Below, piece by piece: positions 10,696 to 20,940 of a DNA stretch of 64,000 bases. Position 1 is the stretch's first letter. The number at the start of each line of letters is the position of its first letter. A program made the translations under genes and the position numbers. The stretch spans positions 34,189,026 through 34,253,025 of the forward strand of contig OY294048.1 in the NCBI GenBank assembly GCA_958510825.1. The letters run 5' to 3'. Below the pieces are notes generated by a model. It saw nothing but the letters and a program-made list of their open reading frames with translations, made no database searches and had not been told where the DNA came from. The stretch is from Brachypterus glaber. Taxonomy: Eukaryota > Arthropoda > Insecta > Coleoptera > Kateretidae.

Positions 10696-11781
10696 ATAAT
10701 TTAAATTTGCCGAATACCTTATTCATCTTTTATGTCGCAAGTTTTAAAGGGTATAGGGGCATGATAAACGTAATATTTCCTTCAGTAGAAATGCAAAAAA
10801 CATGTTGTGCGAAGCTCGAAAAAAGTCATTGGTGCTTCAATTTTATATAGAATAACCCTCCTTGAAATAGCCCATATGGCTAAATGAACCCTCTCTGTTT
10901 TACCCATTTAGAAAAAACTTAGAAAGCTAAAGTTTGGTACCCGACAATATAGTTTTATATAAAATCTATGTTTCACCCACAATAAGAATTGCTTTACATA
11001 GGGGAAAGGGGGTGAATACCGGACCCCTAAGGGAAAAGCTTTATAAAAAAAATAATATAAACGCAATGTTACGTATGATGAATCCCACATGTGTTTATTA
11101 TAATTTTATGCCATAAAGCAGTATTATTATGAAAGTAAATAAAAATAAAAAAAATGAAAACTAAGATGTGTTTTCGCAGAATACATACGCGTAATTCCAT
11201 TACGACATTCATAATTAAAAAGGCCGACTATAATTTAACTAATTAAGTGTTAAATTCTTGGACCACCAAGTTTAAGTGTATAACAGTTATTTTCTATTTC
11301 TTCTCCGTATGATTACCAGTTCAATAATAAGGATTATATCCTAAATAAATCCCATGATATACCTGTTATACAAAGATATGATTCTGAATATTTATAAAAA
11401 ATATTCTTTGCTAGGCAGTTCTTATGTATGTAGATGCACACAGAATAGATGCATAAAAGTTCTTTGATCTTTTTAGTAAAGATTTAGTAGATAAATAAAG
11501 TAAAAAAAACTAAACATATTATAAACATGGACTACGATTACAAGTGGCACAACTCCGGTATTTATTACTTCGGTAGTATTTCGTCGCATTATAACATTTT
11601 ACATGGTTTTAAAAAAAATCAGTACCTAGAAAACTTGTTACTATAATCAAATCTCCTCCACCTTCCTCGTCCCCCGTTCTTGCTTCCTTTTACTCCTTTT
11701 AACTCACATATGTTGTTTTCACAGTCACGGTACGCAATTTCGAGTAGTTTAACCTTTTAAATTTTAAATCATTTCTTAATA
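10696..11781. other. Unassigned stretch
   Basis: No gene is supported. Overlapping 60-codon frames on both strands at 10908-11116 have no recognisable domain. The region ends at an AAT microsatellite at about 11780-11793. Confidence 0.4.
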
Positions 11782-11795
11782 ATAATAATAATAGT

Positions 11796-12292
11796 GCCGC
11801 CCATGCTCTAGCCGATATTGAGTCCGTGGTGGAAAATGATAGTTGTCGCATCTATTGGAACTATCCATTTCCCACGCTAACGCAAATACGTGACAATAAG
11901 CCAGATTTTGTTCTTCTCGATCATAAATCCAAAACAATATTCGTTGTCGAATTTTCGGCTCCAGCCGAGAAGAACATTGTTTTTAAGGAGGAGAACAAAC
12001 GGACAAAATATCAGAATCTATTACTTTAGCTCCACAGACTGTATTCAGACCAGTCCATAAAATTGGTGTTGTTAATTATTGGATCCCTCGGTGGTAGAAA
12101 CGGTAGCTTTCTCTCTGCCTTGAAGACCATACCGGCATGTCACGAATCGGCTGAAACTTTAGCGCATGCAGAAAGCAGTTATCCTTGGGAAGTCATGGAA
12201 GTCGATCCCAGTAGACGCTTACTCCATGGACGTGGAGAGCAGCTATTGGTCTTTCCCAGCTCGTCGCATCGTGGGTGTCGGAACGCGAGGCC

Positions 12293-12300
<8 letters not shown>
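11796..12300 (+). pseudogene. C-terminal restriction-like endonuclease domain of a non-LTR retrotransposon (relic)
   Basis: A reading frame from about 11796 contains YWNYPFPTLTQIRDNKPDFV, a KPD-x14-E pattern (E of VVEFSAP) and a downstream KEENKRTKY. This resembles the R/KPD-x12-14-D/E nuclease signature of R2-type elements, which nick the target site for reverse transcription. After an in-frame TAG at 12027-12029 the same frame continues with LLIIGSLGG and KTIPACHESAETLA. Near 12166 the similarity moves to another frame (MQKAVILG), so there is also a frameshift. The RT domain is missing: the fragment is 5'-truncated directly behind an AAT microsatellite. Assignment to an R2-like clade is inferred from the nuclease pattern only. 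Confidence 0.6.

Positions 12301-12336
<36 letters not shown>
12294..12336. repeat. (AAT)n microsatellite
   Basis: About 14 trinucleotides, placed at the 3' end of the nuclease-domain relic and likely derived from its repeat tail. Confidence 0.95.
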
Positions 12337-12338
<2 letters not shown>

Positions 12339-12466
12339 CTGGTGGTACTAATTATTGGATCCCTCGGTGGTTACAAACGTTAGCTTTCTCTCTGCCTTGA
12401 AGACCATACATGTCACGATTCAGCTGAAACTGAAATCTGTGTAAATAAAGGAATAATAATAATAAT
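12339..12466 (+). pseudogene. Second, shorter 3' end of the same nuclease-domain retrotransposon
   Basis: This repeats 12066-12155 with changes: ATTATTGGATCCCTCGGTGG and GCTTTCTCTCTGCCTTGAAG occur in both. It then departs and ends in TGTGTAAATAAAGG followed by another AAT run. Because it starts inside the AAT repeat that ends the first copy, the two are head-to-tail, as expected if a new copy inserted into the tail of an older one or a tandem duplication occurred. It contains a stop early (CGTTAG). Confidence 0.6.
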
Positions 12467-12710
12467 GTAATATCTTTGTTTATTTTTTATAGGCTTCTAA
12501 ATTCCAAAAATCAGAGTTTTTCGCATTTTTTGATATATTTTGATAAAATTTTTATATAAATACTAAACATATGACTCTGATTTTTATATTCATTACTAAT
12601 ATATATGTACGGTTTATATAAATAAAAAAAGTTTTAGATTTAATCTAGTTACGGAGATTTTATCAAGGGTTTTCAAAAAAAAAAATAAGAATATAACGTT
12701 TAGACTAAAC

Positions 12711-13071
12711 ACACTGCCCAGTAAAAAAGCTTTCCCATTTTTCACCTCCCCGCGTGAAATGGATTTTTTATTATAAGATTAACTTTTAGCAACCTTAGAA
12801 ACCCCAATATATAAATTTTCGCGAAAACTACCCCCCGCCCCTCAGGGGGGGATTTAGAAAAAAACCAGTTTAAGCGACCTCAAGAAGCCCAATATATCAA
12901 TTTTTAAGAAAAATAACCCCGCTGAGGGGCGGAGGGGGTAGAGGTAGATTTTTTATTACCACATTCACTTTTAGCAACCAAACCAATTTCAGCAACCTTA
13001 AAAACCCCTATATTTACAAATTTTTGTAAAAAAATATTATATTTTCCCCAAGGTCTTTTACTGGGCAGTGT
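12711..13071. mobile_element. MITE with ACACTGCCCAGTAAAA termini
   Basis: The ends ACACTGCCCAGTAAAA (12711-12726) and TTTTACTGGGCAGTGT (13056-13071) are perfect 16-bp inverted repeats. The interior is built of CAACCTTAAAAACCCC-type modules alternating with G-rich and C-rich tracts. A relative of this interior lies at 25395-25610. It is non-coding and the superfamily is unassigned. Confidence 0.8.
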
Positions 13072-13195
13072 ATTTTTTTGCTAATCTTGCTAGAGTTCTC
13101 TTTATTTTTACAGACAAGAGATGGCACTATATGTCATAATTCCAACACTTCTATAGTCATAATTTATCTAAAACTAAAAACAATTCATTCTATGT
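13072..13195. repeat. Dispersed repeat shared with 41958-42110
   Basis: TTTTTGCTAATCTTGCT, TTCTCTTTATTTTTA and AAGAGATGGCACTA recur with small changes at 41958-42025. The sequence is non-coding and sits between the MITE and a LINE tail. Confidence 0.5.
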
Positions 13196-14090
13196 TTAAA
13201 GTAAAGTAAAGTAAAGTATATTTATTTGTTCTGATTACATTAAAAATACATATAGACATATAATGTTAAACGTACCTAATGTAATATAGACATCGTCAAT
13301 TATAAATATTAAAATTAAACAATTTACAGTATATTTATATATACAAATTAAAATTACTTAAAAGAAAAATTGGTAATAAATATTGATTACAAATAAAATA
13401 AAATAAAATATAACTACTATTTATCTTCAAGAAATTCTTTAAGAGAATAGTACGTTTTGTTTATTAGAAATTCTTTTAATTTATTCTTGAATTTTTTTAT
13501 ATTATATTCCATAAACCCTTCATCCAATTTAAATAGTTTTTTGACACAAATTACTCCTATTCTACCAACTTATTCTTATTCCGAGTATTGTGATCGTGAA
13601 TTTCTTGGATTTTACATACGTTAGAAGGGAGTACAGGTAAAGACCCGTAAGTGTTAACATTTTATGTTCCTTGAAGTAGGATTTGCAGGATGTTCGTATA
13701 CCTAAACTAAACATGTTCCGAAGTGCTTTTTTCTGCATTGTAAAGATTTTTGGCGTATCAGTAGCTTGGCCCCAAAATACCAAACCATAGTTTAGTTTAT
13801 ATTGGAACACTCCAAAATAAGCAGTTTTCAAGACATCGTTAGAAAAAGTTTTCAGTAGAAAGCATGAACTACTCAGCTGAGGTAGTAGTTTTTGAATGTG
13901 TACAGAAAAAGTAAGTTTCTGATCAATGTTTAGACCGAGAAACTTCGTGCTGGGGCTATTTTCAATAGATATATGGTTATCTTTTATCAACAATGATTTA
14001 TTAATAGAAGCATTTTTCGTATGAAACTGCATAACGACAGTTTTTTCCGTGTTAAAAAGTGTTTGTTGCCTACATTCTAATAGTCGTAGA
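13196..14090 (-). pseudogene. 5'-truncated Jockey/CR1-like LINE: RT C-terminus and 3' tail
   Basis: On the minus strand an open frame (to 13562) carries the end of a reverse transcriptase. It includes QTLFNTEKTVVMQFH and KFLGLNIDQKLTFSVHI, the palm end and LG.x(D) region typical of Jockey/CR1-type RTs, then the thumb-side YFGVFQYKLNYGLVFWG. Past a frameshift or stop the natural C-terminus can still be read to a TAG at 13417-13419 (FKNKLKEFLINKTYYSLKEF). Downstream is an AT-rich 3' UTR and a tail of CTTTA-type pentamers (13197-13217). The catalytic palm motifs are lost by 5' truncation, so it is a dead copy. Clade is assigned by resemblance only. Confidence 0.75.
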
Positions 14091-14413
14091 AAAAAACATA
14101 TATGTATTTTTTTCTTTTTGAAATTAATGAATGGACTATAGTACAACGGCATAGTCTAGTTTAAATTAGACGGTTTAAAATAGATATTTTACGCAACACG
14201 TTTCATTCATTTTTATACAAAACAATAAACAAAATTACACATTTCAATTTTTGTTGTTTATATTCATAAATTAAAAATCTATATAAAATTCCTAAAATGA
14301 TCAAACTTGTTTTGAAAATCTACCATTGAAATGTTTAACTGACGCAAATAGGTTAATGTTATAATTAACCCTTTCCATATTAATTTTAAAATTAATTCTA
14401 AAATTAGTTTGAC
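14091..14413. other. Unassigned AT-rich stretch
   Basis: Flanking DNA of the truncated LINE. No gene or repeat boundary is recognised. Confidence 0.4.
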
Positions 14414-14501
14414 CCCTATTGAAAATGACGGTCTGCGCGGGTATAAATGTTGCATAGACCGGACCATTTATACCCGCCCAGACCCGTTATTTTCAGCAGG
14501 G
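14414..14501. mobile_element. Palindromic MITE (hairpin family A), internally deleted copy
   Basis: CCCTATTGAAAATGACGG at the left and CAGACCCGTTATTTTCAGCA at the right match the ends of the copy at 35-169. The central GCGGGTGAATTTCATCCGC part is missing, so this copy is 88 bp. Confidence 0.8.
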
Positions 14502-16000
14502 CCTTTTTTAAAAGCTACAAATGGTAGGCACAAGTAGTCGATCCAAACGGCCGGAATCGTGACGACTACCGTTTTTTTGATGTTTTTTTTTCAAAAAAAA
14601 AAAAATTATGGAAAAAATGGCACTTTAAAAATCTAAAAAAAAAATGAATTCTTTAAATATAAATGAACATAGGTACCTACAAAATTTCACAATGATATTT
14701 TTTTTCTTTCTATATATAAAAAAAATCTTTAAAAACAAAATATTTTTAAAATTTGAAGGTAGAAAAACGCCTTAAACAAACCGTGAGACGGGGGGCTTTT
14801 CACTTTTTTGCCCCAAACTTTTTTCTCTGTACCTTTTTTGTAGTTTTATTATTAGAATACTATTCCTCAGGTAAAAACACATAAAACAGGTATGTATTCT
14901 TCTTCTAATACCGTTTTCATTGTAACAACTTTTAATAATTTCTTTCCTTCTGTCTGCCCGTCTGTCTGCTCGTCTGTCCTTATGTCTCTAAAAAAAACCT
15001 TTGTAAAAAAATAATCTATGGTTTAATAATAATGAAGGGTATTTTAATTTTTACAAAAATCACAAATCCAAATCTGTATTTTGGCTTCTTTTGAACTCAT
15101 TTCATTGCAGTAAGCATGGGCCCATAATTTGCAGCTAAGGACATATCCACAGGCCCGCTTAACAAGCATAGTGCATAAGAATGCGATACCGTGATTAAAT
15201 TAAATCCATACCTCATTATCTTTACCAATACCCCCGCATATTATGTAGACATTTTGTATTCGTCATCTTATACGCATACGCTGATATTATTTAAATAATA
15301 ATAATTATTGTTAACAAATCTTAACATAACATAATTTTAATTTAAGGTATTTAGAATATAATAGTTTTAACAATGTATATGAATTTCGGGCCAATACTCA
15401 CCCAAAAAAATTTATTCCATAAAGTTGGTATACTTGAAACGACATCGAATCACTCATTTATAAAGAATGGCTTCTACGTCGACCAACTTCGGAAGGAATA
15501 ACACTAGCGCTCTTATTTGGAGCTCTAGTCAGGTAGTTACCACAGACTTCAACTGTTGCTCCATCTGTTGCCGTTCGCTTGTTATAGACGATTTGTCATC
15601 TTACCCAATTCTTCATCTTAGGGCCCCTTCCCCTATATTTACTGAAAAATGTTGAGATTATTTTTTTGAATAAAAACATGAAACTCGCATGAAACTAAAA
15701 TGAAAAATAAATACTACTGCATTCATTGTACTTTATTTTTGAATTTTAGATAAATTTATTTATATTTCTGTTCTCACAATGCTGTTCAGTTTTATAAAAA
15801 CTTTTGTTGAAAAATAACTTTTATAGCACCGCAATGTATTGCAATAAAGGCCATTTTTTCTTTAAAACTTATATACTCTCTTATTTTCCAACTTAGCCTC
15901 ATACAAGTTTTAGTTAGCTTTCGATGGCTCCAAGAGAAACCTTCTAACATTTTCCACTTAAATGCCTTTTAAAAGTTTACCCAGATGCGCTTTATACAAG
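14502..16000. other. Unassigned stretch with repeat fragments
   Basis: No gene is supported. GCATAAGAATGCGATACCGTG at about 15174 matches half of the hairpin at 34174-34278. GGCTTTTCACTTTTTTGCCC near 14800 has a diverged relative near 41160. TCTGTCTGCCCGTCTG at about 14950 resembles the CCGTCCG-type ends of other repeats here. The frame at 15467-15655 has no recognisable domain. Confidence 0.4.
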
Positions 16001-16489
16001 GGCTATAACCAAGGGGTCTATCACTGGAAAATTTTTGTACACCTAATGCAGAAAATGCATGAAAAATGCATGATATTTTTACAAAAATTGCACGTACTGC
16101 ACGATATTTAAAATATGGTGCAGTACGTGTAGTAAAGTAAAGTAAAGTAATGCACACATTCTTGATTAAAAAAAAGGTCTTCAGTTTCAAAATTTTTTAT
16201 GACTAAAAAAAACTCCAAAAAAAGCTTTGTCCCTTTTTACCAAAACTAATGCAAAATGATAGAAAAGAATGCAGATAATGCAGAATAATACACGTAATGC
16301 AGAATAATGCAGAGTGATGCAGGTACTGCAGATGTAATGCACAGTCATGCAAATAATGTACGTAATTTACAGATAATGCAGATAACAGACATTTAATGCA
16401 AGTAATGCAGGTACTGCAAGGGCCTGCGTTATTAATGCAGACAATTTTGTACATCAAGTGCAGCAGTGATAGACTCCTCGGCTATAACA
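16001..16489. mobile_element. TIR element filled with TGCA-rich degenerate repeats
   Basis: The ends match as ~25-bp imperfect inverted repeats: GGTCTATCACTG at 16015-16026 against CAGTGATAGAC at 16464-16474, continuing outwards through GCTATAAC / GTTATAGC. Between them about 400 bp is a degenerate array of ATGCAG/ATGCA words spaced 7-10 bp, plus GTAAAGTAAAGTAAAG at 16133. It is non-coding; the frame at 16203-16457 on the minus strand reads through the array. Confidence 0.65.
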
Positions 16490-17300
16490 GTATAGAAAAA
16501 TTCTTAAATGACAGTTTTTAATGTTTGTATTTATCTTATAACTTTTCTAAATATTTATGTTTTATATAAAACTTCAAGTTTTGTGTAAATTTTAAAAATT
16601 TTAATTTAATTTTACAATTTCAAATTTTACTCCAATTAAATCAAAATTGACTAGTGTACACTTATGTAAATCAAGAAGCAAATAAGTAAATAAAGAAGAT
16701 AAGTAAAATAACATGTACGTTATTACTAAGCCTCGTAAATGGATTAGAAATTACAGAGTCGTACTTAAGCGCGCCGCTCTATACCCAACTAGCCAAAAAA
16801 TATGTACGCAAGGTAGTACCGCGTTCTTTGCACCGCCGCGGCGCGCCGCACTATGTCGCCAAACAGACAAAAAGTGGTTAAAAATATTTTGTTGCTGAAT
16901 TAAATCTTAAATGGTTTAGTATACATAAATATATATATATATATATATTTTTGAGTTTTAACATTGAAGGGTTCTGGGCAAAAAAAGTAAAATTTAAAAT
17001 TAAAAATAATTAACCCCCAATTCGTACGCCCCTGATTAATTGTATTGTTCTTGGACAATATTTAATTAACCAAACCAAATCATTCAATATATTAGATTAC
17101 GAGCAAAAATTCAAATCATTAGCTTAGACGATTTTTGAGATATTAAATAAAAATCAAATTTTAGGGTGTCCTATTTAAAGAACTTTATTTTCGCCCAGAG
17201 GTATTTCAGAAACCACGTTTAAATATTTTTTGTTCATATATGTTAATGTAGGAGCATTTCCAATATAACTGAATAAACCTAATGATTTTTAAGGCCAGCT
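16490..17300. other. Unassigned stretch
   Basis: AT-rich DNA with a (TA)n run at 16928-16948. A GC-rich patch at 16760-16860 (GCGCCGC, CCGCGGCGCGCCGC) is unusual here but shows no gene. Confidence 0.4.
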
Positions 17301-17947
17301 TACTCCAAAAAACGTAATTTTTTTCAATACATTTTATTTATAGTACAAAACATGTTGAGTAATCAATTTTTTTACATATGAAAGCACTTATATGAAATTA
17401 CATGAAAAAAATTTTTTTTTTTTTTCAAAATGGCGGTCCTGAAAATGGCTGCTGAAACTCATCTGATTCGTAAATGGATGACATCATTTCTTGGAAAAGA
17501 ATTATCTGAAAGCAAAAAACAAAACGGTTTCATGTTCTGTATCGAATTGGCTATGGCCTCAAGCAGAATGAAACATTTTCAATGAAAAAAAAAAACAAAA
17601 TGGCAGACTTTTGATTTTTTTTACCCTTTTTTTCACTTTTAATTGTTTATAACTTTTTTAAATAATAATGAATATTTCTGGTTCTGCTTGAGGCCATAGC
17701 CAGACATCTAAAGAGTAAAATGCCGTTTGGTTCATATCGATAAGTGCAATAGTTTTGAAATGAGAGTGTCATCCATCTACGAATCAGATGAGTTTCAGCA
17801 GCCATTTTCAGGACCGCCATTTTGAAAAAAAAAATTTTTTTTTCAAGTAATTTCATATATGTGCTTTCATATGTAAAAAAATTGATTACTCAACATGTTT
17901 TGTACTATAAATAAAATGTATTGAAAAAAATTACGATTTTTGGAGTA
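17301..17947. mobile_element. Foldback element with ~200-270-bp arms
   Basis: The arms are near-perfect inverted copies: TACTCCAAAA at 17301 against TTTTGGAGTA ending at 17947, with AAAATGGCGGTCCTGAAAAT, CTCATCTGATTCGT and GGCTATGGCCTCAAGCAGAA mirrored in order. The centre is AT-rich. It is a non-autonomous foldback or MITE, and the minus-strand frame at 17647-17856 is arm sequence. Confidence 0.85.
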
Positions 17948-19096
17948 AACAATAAAATTTCAAGACTAACTGGAATAATGCTTATTTTTCCACATAAAAA
18001 TGCTTATAACTTTTTTTTTGTTTTATTTCAGCTATCTAATATTTGCACATTTTAAGAACTGTATATATTAGAATATTATTATTTTTTTTTTATTATGTAA
18101 ATTTTCGACAGTAATATCACAAGAGGTGAAGAAATTTTCGATAATTTTATTATGATCCCATTAAATAATTTTGCTCAGTTTTGCTCGTTTATTTTTCACT
18201 AAAAGCTCTCGACCTTCGGCCTCGAGGTTTCATCCAAACATCTTGTTTCGTTTGGGAGTAATATCAAAAGATATTGAAAGTCATGCTGAGTTCTAGCGTT
18301 AACCTAAAACCATCTTTTTTTTTCTAAATTCGTGTAAATATGCCTTTTTGGAATATGAAAAAAATATTCTCCTAAAAGTAATTGCAACAAAGTTATTTAA
18401 ATTGTTTATGCTAAAATTTACAGTTTTGTAACGAGATTTTGAAATGCTAAAAATGTTTTTTTTTTCAATTAATAATTTCTTTTGATAAAACAACTCTTCC
18501 CCGTAGAATCATATTCAATATTGTACGCATAATATTATTGCAAAAAAAACATCTCTGAGAAAAACAATTGCAATTTTGCAAAAATTGAAATTTTAACCAC
18601 ATATTATTGAGTACTATAAGACGCAACTTTTTCTGACCTTTAATTGTTAATATCTTAAAAACCACACCAAATCCACTGCAGTAAATACATAGGTTTTGAT
18701 TCTATACACCTGTATTACCTGAAAAAATTAACAGACCGTTGGATGAGCCAGTGTCTCAACAGGGTATTTTTTTATCTCATATCCCTGAACTATTAACTGA
18801 CTCAAAATCAAATACAGCCTAAAATTACACACAAAAATTACATATTTATTATTATATTATAAGAATTGTAGCTATTTTTTAGATCATTAGACACTATTAT
18901 ATACAGAAACCGGTATTTTAAGAAATTTGTAATAATTTTCATTTGTTTTGTTACCAACTTATGAGCAAAAAAATCGCCAAAACTGTTTTACAATTGATAA
19001 AAAGTTACTAAAACTGTTTTATAATTAAGCTTATTGTAACACGCAAAACAAAACTACAAAAACGTAATTATGAAACGGAAATAGATAGAAATAGGT
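17948..19096. other. AT-rich stretch containing one dispersed repeat
   Basis: About 18627-18770 shares GACCTTTAATTGTTAATATC, GGATGAGCCA and CATATCCCTG with 41259-41395, so a diverged repeat is present in two copies. The rest shows nothing recognisable. Minus-strand frames at 18299-18665 have no domain. Confidence 0.5.
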
Positions 19097-20016
19097 TTTA
19101 GCAAAATCAATACCTTGTCCGTTTCTTAGATAATGGTAAAAGTTCCTCAGCAGACTCTGTAAGAAATAGTTAAATTATATTGCAAGTAGAATTTGACTAA
19201 TCTTATAGTATTTTTTCCTCTGATTTCAATACTGTTTAAAAATTATCTGTAGCTTTTGTCGTTTTCAAGAAATATGGTTTTAAATTTTTTTAGTTTTATT
19301 AAAATAGTCATATTCGGAGACCTGTAAGTATATAATGAAAGCATCCCAATGTAACTACAAAAGTCTAAATTAACATTTATTTTATGATTGAAATAACTAA
19401 AGTAAAATTAAATGTCACCTTTTTCTGGATTTCGTTTATTAGCTTCTTTTCTACACCTCTGAAACAGTGTTAAAAAGTGTAAACAAATTTTTTGTTGTCT
19501 GGTAGCTTGATGTAAATCAAGTCTGTAGACTAGTTCTAGCAGATATAAAATGTCACAATATAACTTTTAATACGACAGTCAATTATATCTAATAGTGATG
19601 CAGTCCATGGACAACAAAAATTTTGTTCACACTTTTTAATACTATTTCAGAAGTACAGAAAAAAGCCAACAAACAAAATCCAGAAAAACATGACAACTAA
19701 TTTTACTTTAGTTATTTAAATCAAAAAGTAAAAGTTAATTTAGACTTTTGGATTTTCATTTTGATGCTTTCATTATTTACTTATGAGTGTCCGAGTATGA
19801 CCATTTTTAGCTAATGTAAAAATTTTAAAACCATATTAGATTTTAAGCTTTCACGGCCATTAAGATATAAAGAACTTTCACTTTCGGGTTTAGACCGTGT
19901 TAATGGATTTTCACTTTCCGACTTTTCGTCTCTTACTACTAGAGACATCTTCAGGGATTAATCTGAAACTAAGTTTCGAATCAACTTGTGTCACTATTTA
20001 TGACGAGTTGTGGTTA

Positions 20017-20622
20017 TAACCAAAGCCTTGACCATGAACGGTTATACCAAAAAAGACATTAATAAGACCATATACAAATACAGAAATCCCATACCCAAAC
20101 AACAGGACAATAGTGACAATGACAGACAGACACAAGTTATACTTCCCTATGTAAGCGGTATCACGGATAAAATAGGTAAACTTTTGAAGAAGTCAAATAT
20201 TAAGCCTATATTTCGGTCCAACCAAAAGTTAGGTCAATGTTTGACTTCAACAAAAGACAAAATACCCCTGTTCAGAAGGCGTATATAAAATACCCTGCTC
20301 CTGTGGTACGGTTTACATAGGTGAAACTAAGAGAAAAATTTCTACAAGACTTCAAGAGCATGAGCGCAATATAAGAAAGAAACAAATTTCCTTATCGGCA
20401 GTAGCCGAACATGTACATGAAACAGGTCATAAAATCAATTTGTCTGAAACAAAACAAATATTAACAGAAAACAGAAAAATGCCAAGGAAGATACGGGAAT
20501 CGATAGAAATCATCAAGCATCCTAACAATATCAATCGGGACACTGGTTACCACTTACCTGCAATATGGAAGTCTTTAATAGGAAAAACCTCGTCACGGGT
20601 GAATAACCACAACTCGTCATAA
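20017..20622 (+). pseudogene. Penelope-like element C-terminal region with GIY-YIG endonuclease (frameshifted)
   Basis: The first frame (to 20288) covers the RT thumb-to-linker segment (TKALTMNGYTKKDINKTIYK; VILPYVSGITDKIGKLLKK). After a 2-bp deletion near 20270 the frame shifts and the GIY-YIG domain follows: EGVYKIPCSCGTVYVGETKR, with STRLQEHERN and HVHETGHKIN downstream, ending at the stop at 20620-20622. In Penelope-like elements this nuclease cuts target DNA to prime reverse transcription. The second copy at 48 kb is intact at the shifted site, which identifies this as a secondary lesion. The cysteine pair before GTVYVG is as usual in the family. Not functional: RT core missing and frame broken. 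Confidence 0.85.
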
Positions 20623-20665
20623 ATAGTGACACAAGTTGATTCGAAACTTAGTTTCAGATTAATCC

Positions 20666-20700
20666 CTGAAGATGTCTCTAGTAGTAAGAGACGAAACGTC
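20666..20700 (+). ncRNA. Hammerhead-like core in Penelope 3' end (putative)
   Basis: CTGAAGA (20666-20672) is followed by stem II GTCTC (20674-20678) and GAGAC (20688-20692), a 9-nt loop, then GAAA (20693-20696) and CGTC. This fits CUGANGA - stem - GAAA apart from one extra U. Hammerhead ribozymes are reported in Penelope-like element ends. A convincing helix III and a paired cleavage site are not visible in the monomer, so this may be only a hammerhead-like relic. Confidence 0.35.
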
Positions 20701-20940
20701 GGAAAGTGAAAATCCATTAACACGGTCTAAACCCGAAAGTGAAAGTTCTTTATATTTTAAAACCATATTTCTCGAAACTGACAAAAGCTAGAGATTTTAA
20801 ACAGATTTGTAGTCAGAGGAAAATATGCTATAAGATTAGTCAAATTCTACTTGGAATATGATTTTACTGTTACCTACAGAGTCTGCTGAGGAACTTTTAC
20901 TATTACCTAAAACACGGACAAGGTATTGATTTTGCTAAAA

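Larger units (their letters stand above)
19838..20753 (+). mobile_element. Penelope-like element, truncated copy 1, with 16-bp target-site duplication
   Basis: A perfect 16-bp direct repeat, ATTTTAAAACCATATT, flanks it at 19822-19837 and 20754-20769. The left ~180 bp (to ~20016) is an inverted copy of the element's own 3' end, joined head to head with a direct, 5'-truncated body. The body keeps the region after the RT, the GIY-YIG domain and the 3' UTR. Head-to-head partial copies and variable target-site duplications are known for Penelope-like elements. The RT core is absent. Confidence 0.85.
19097..20940. mobile_element. Composite foldback split by a Penelope-like insertion
   Basis: Outer arms 19097-19275 and 20770-20940 are inverted copies, sharing TTTTAGCAAAATCAATACCT, GTTCCTCAGCAGACTCTGT and GAATTTGACTAATCTTATA. 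Inside the left part is a second foldback, with arms about 19290-19500 and 19608-19810 (GGACAACAAAAATTTTGTTC region mirrored). A Penelope-like element then interrupts at 19838-20753. Removing it rejoins the inner foldback to the right arm. No coding capacity apart from the insertion. Confidence 0.75.

Noticed and set aside
12166..12351. A poly-isoleucine/poly-asparagine protein
   Set aside because: These runs are just the AAT microsatellite translated in two frames.
16203..16457. 84-codon minus-strand frame rich in Cys, Ile and His
   Set aside because: It is the translation of the degenerate TGCA array.
17647..17856. 69-codon minus-strand frame
   Set aside because: It lies wholly in the arm of the 17.3-kb foldback.
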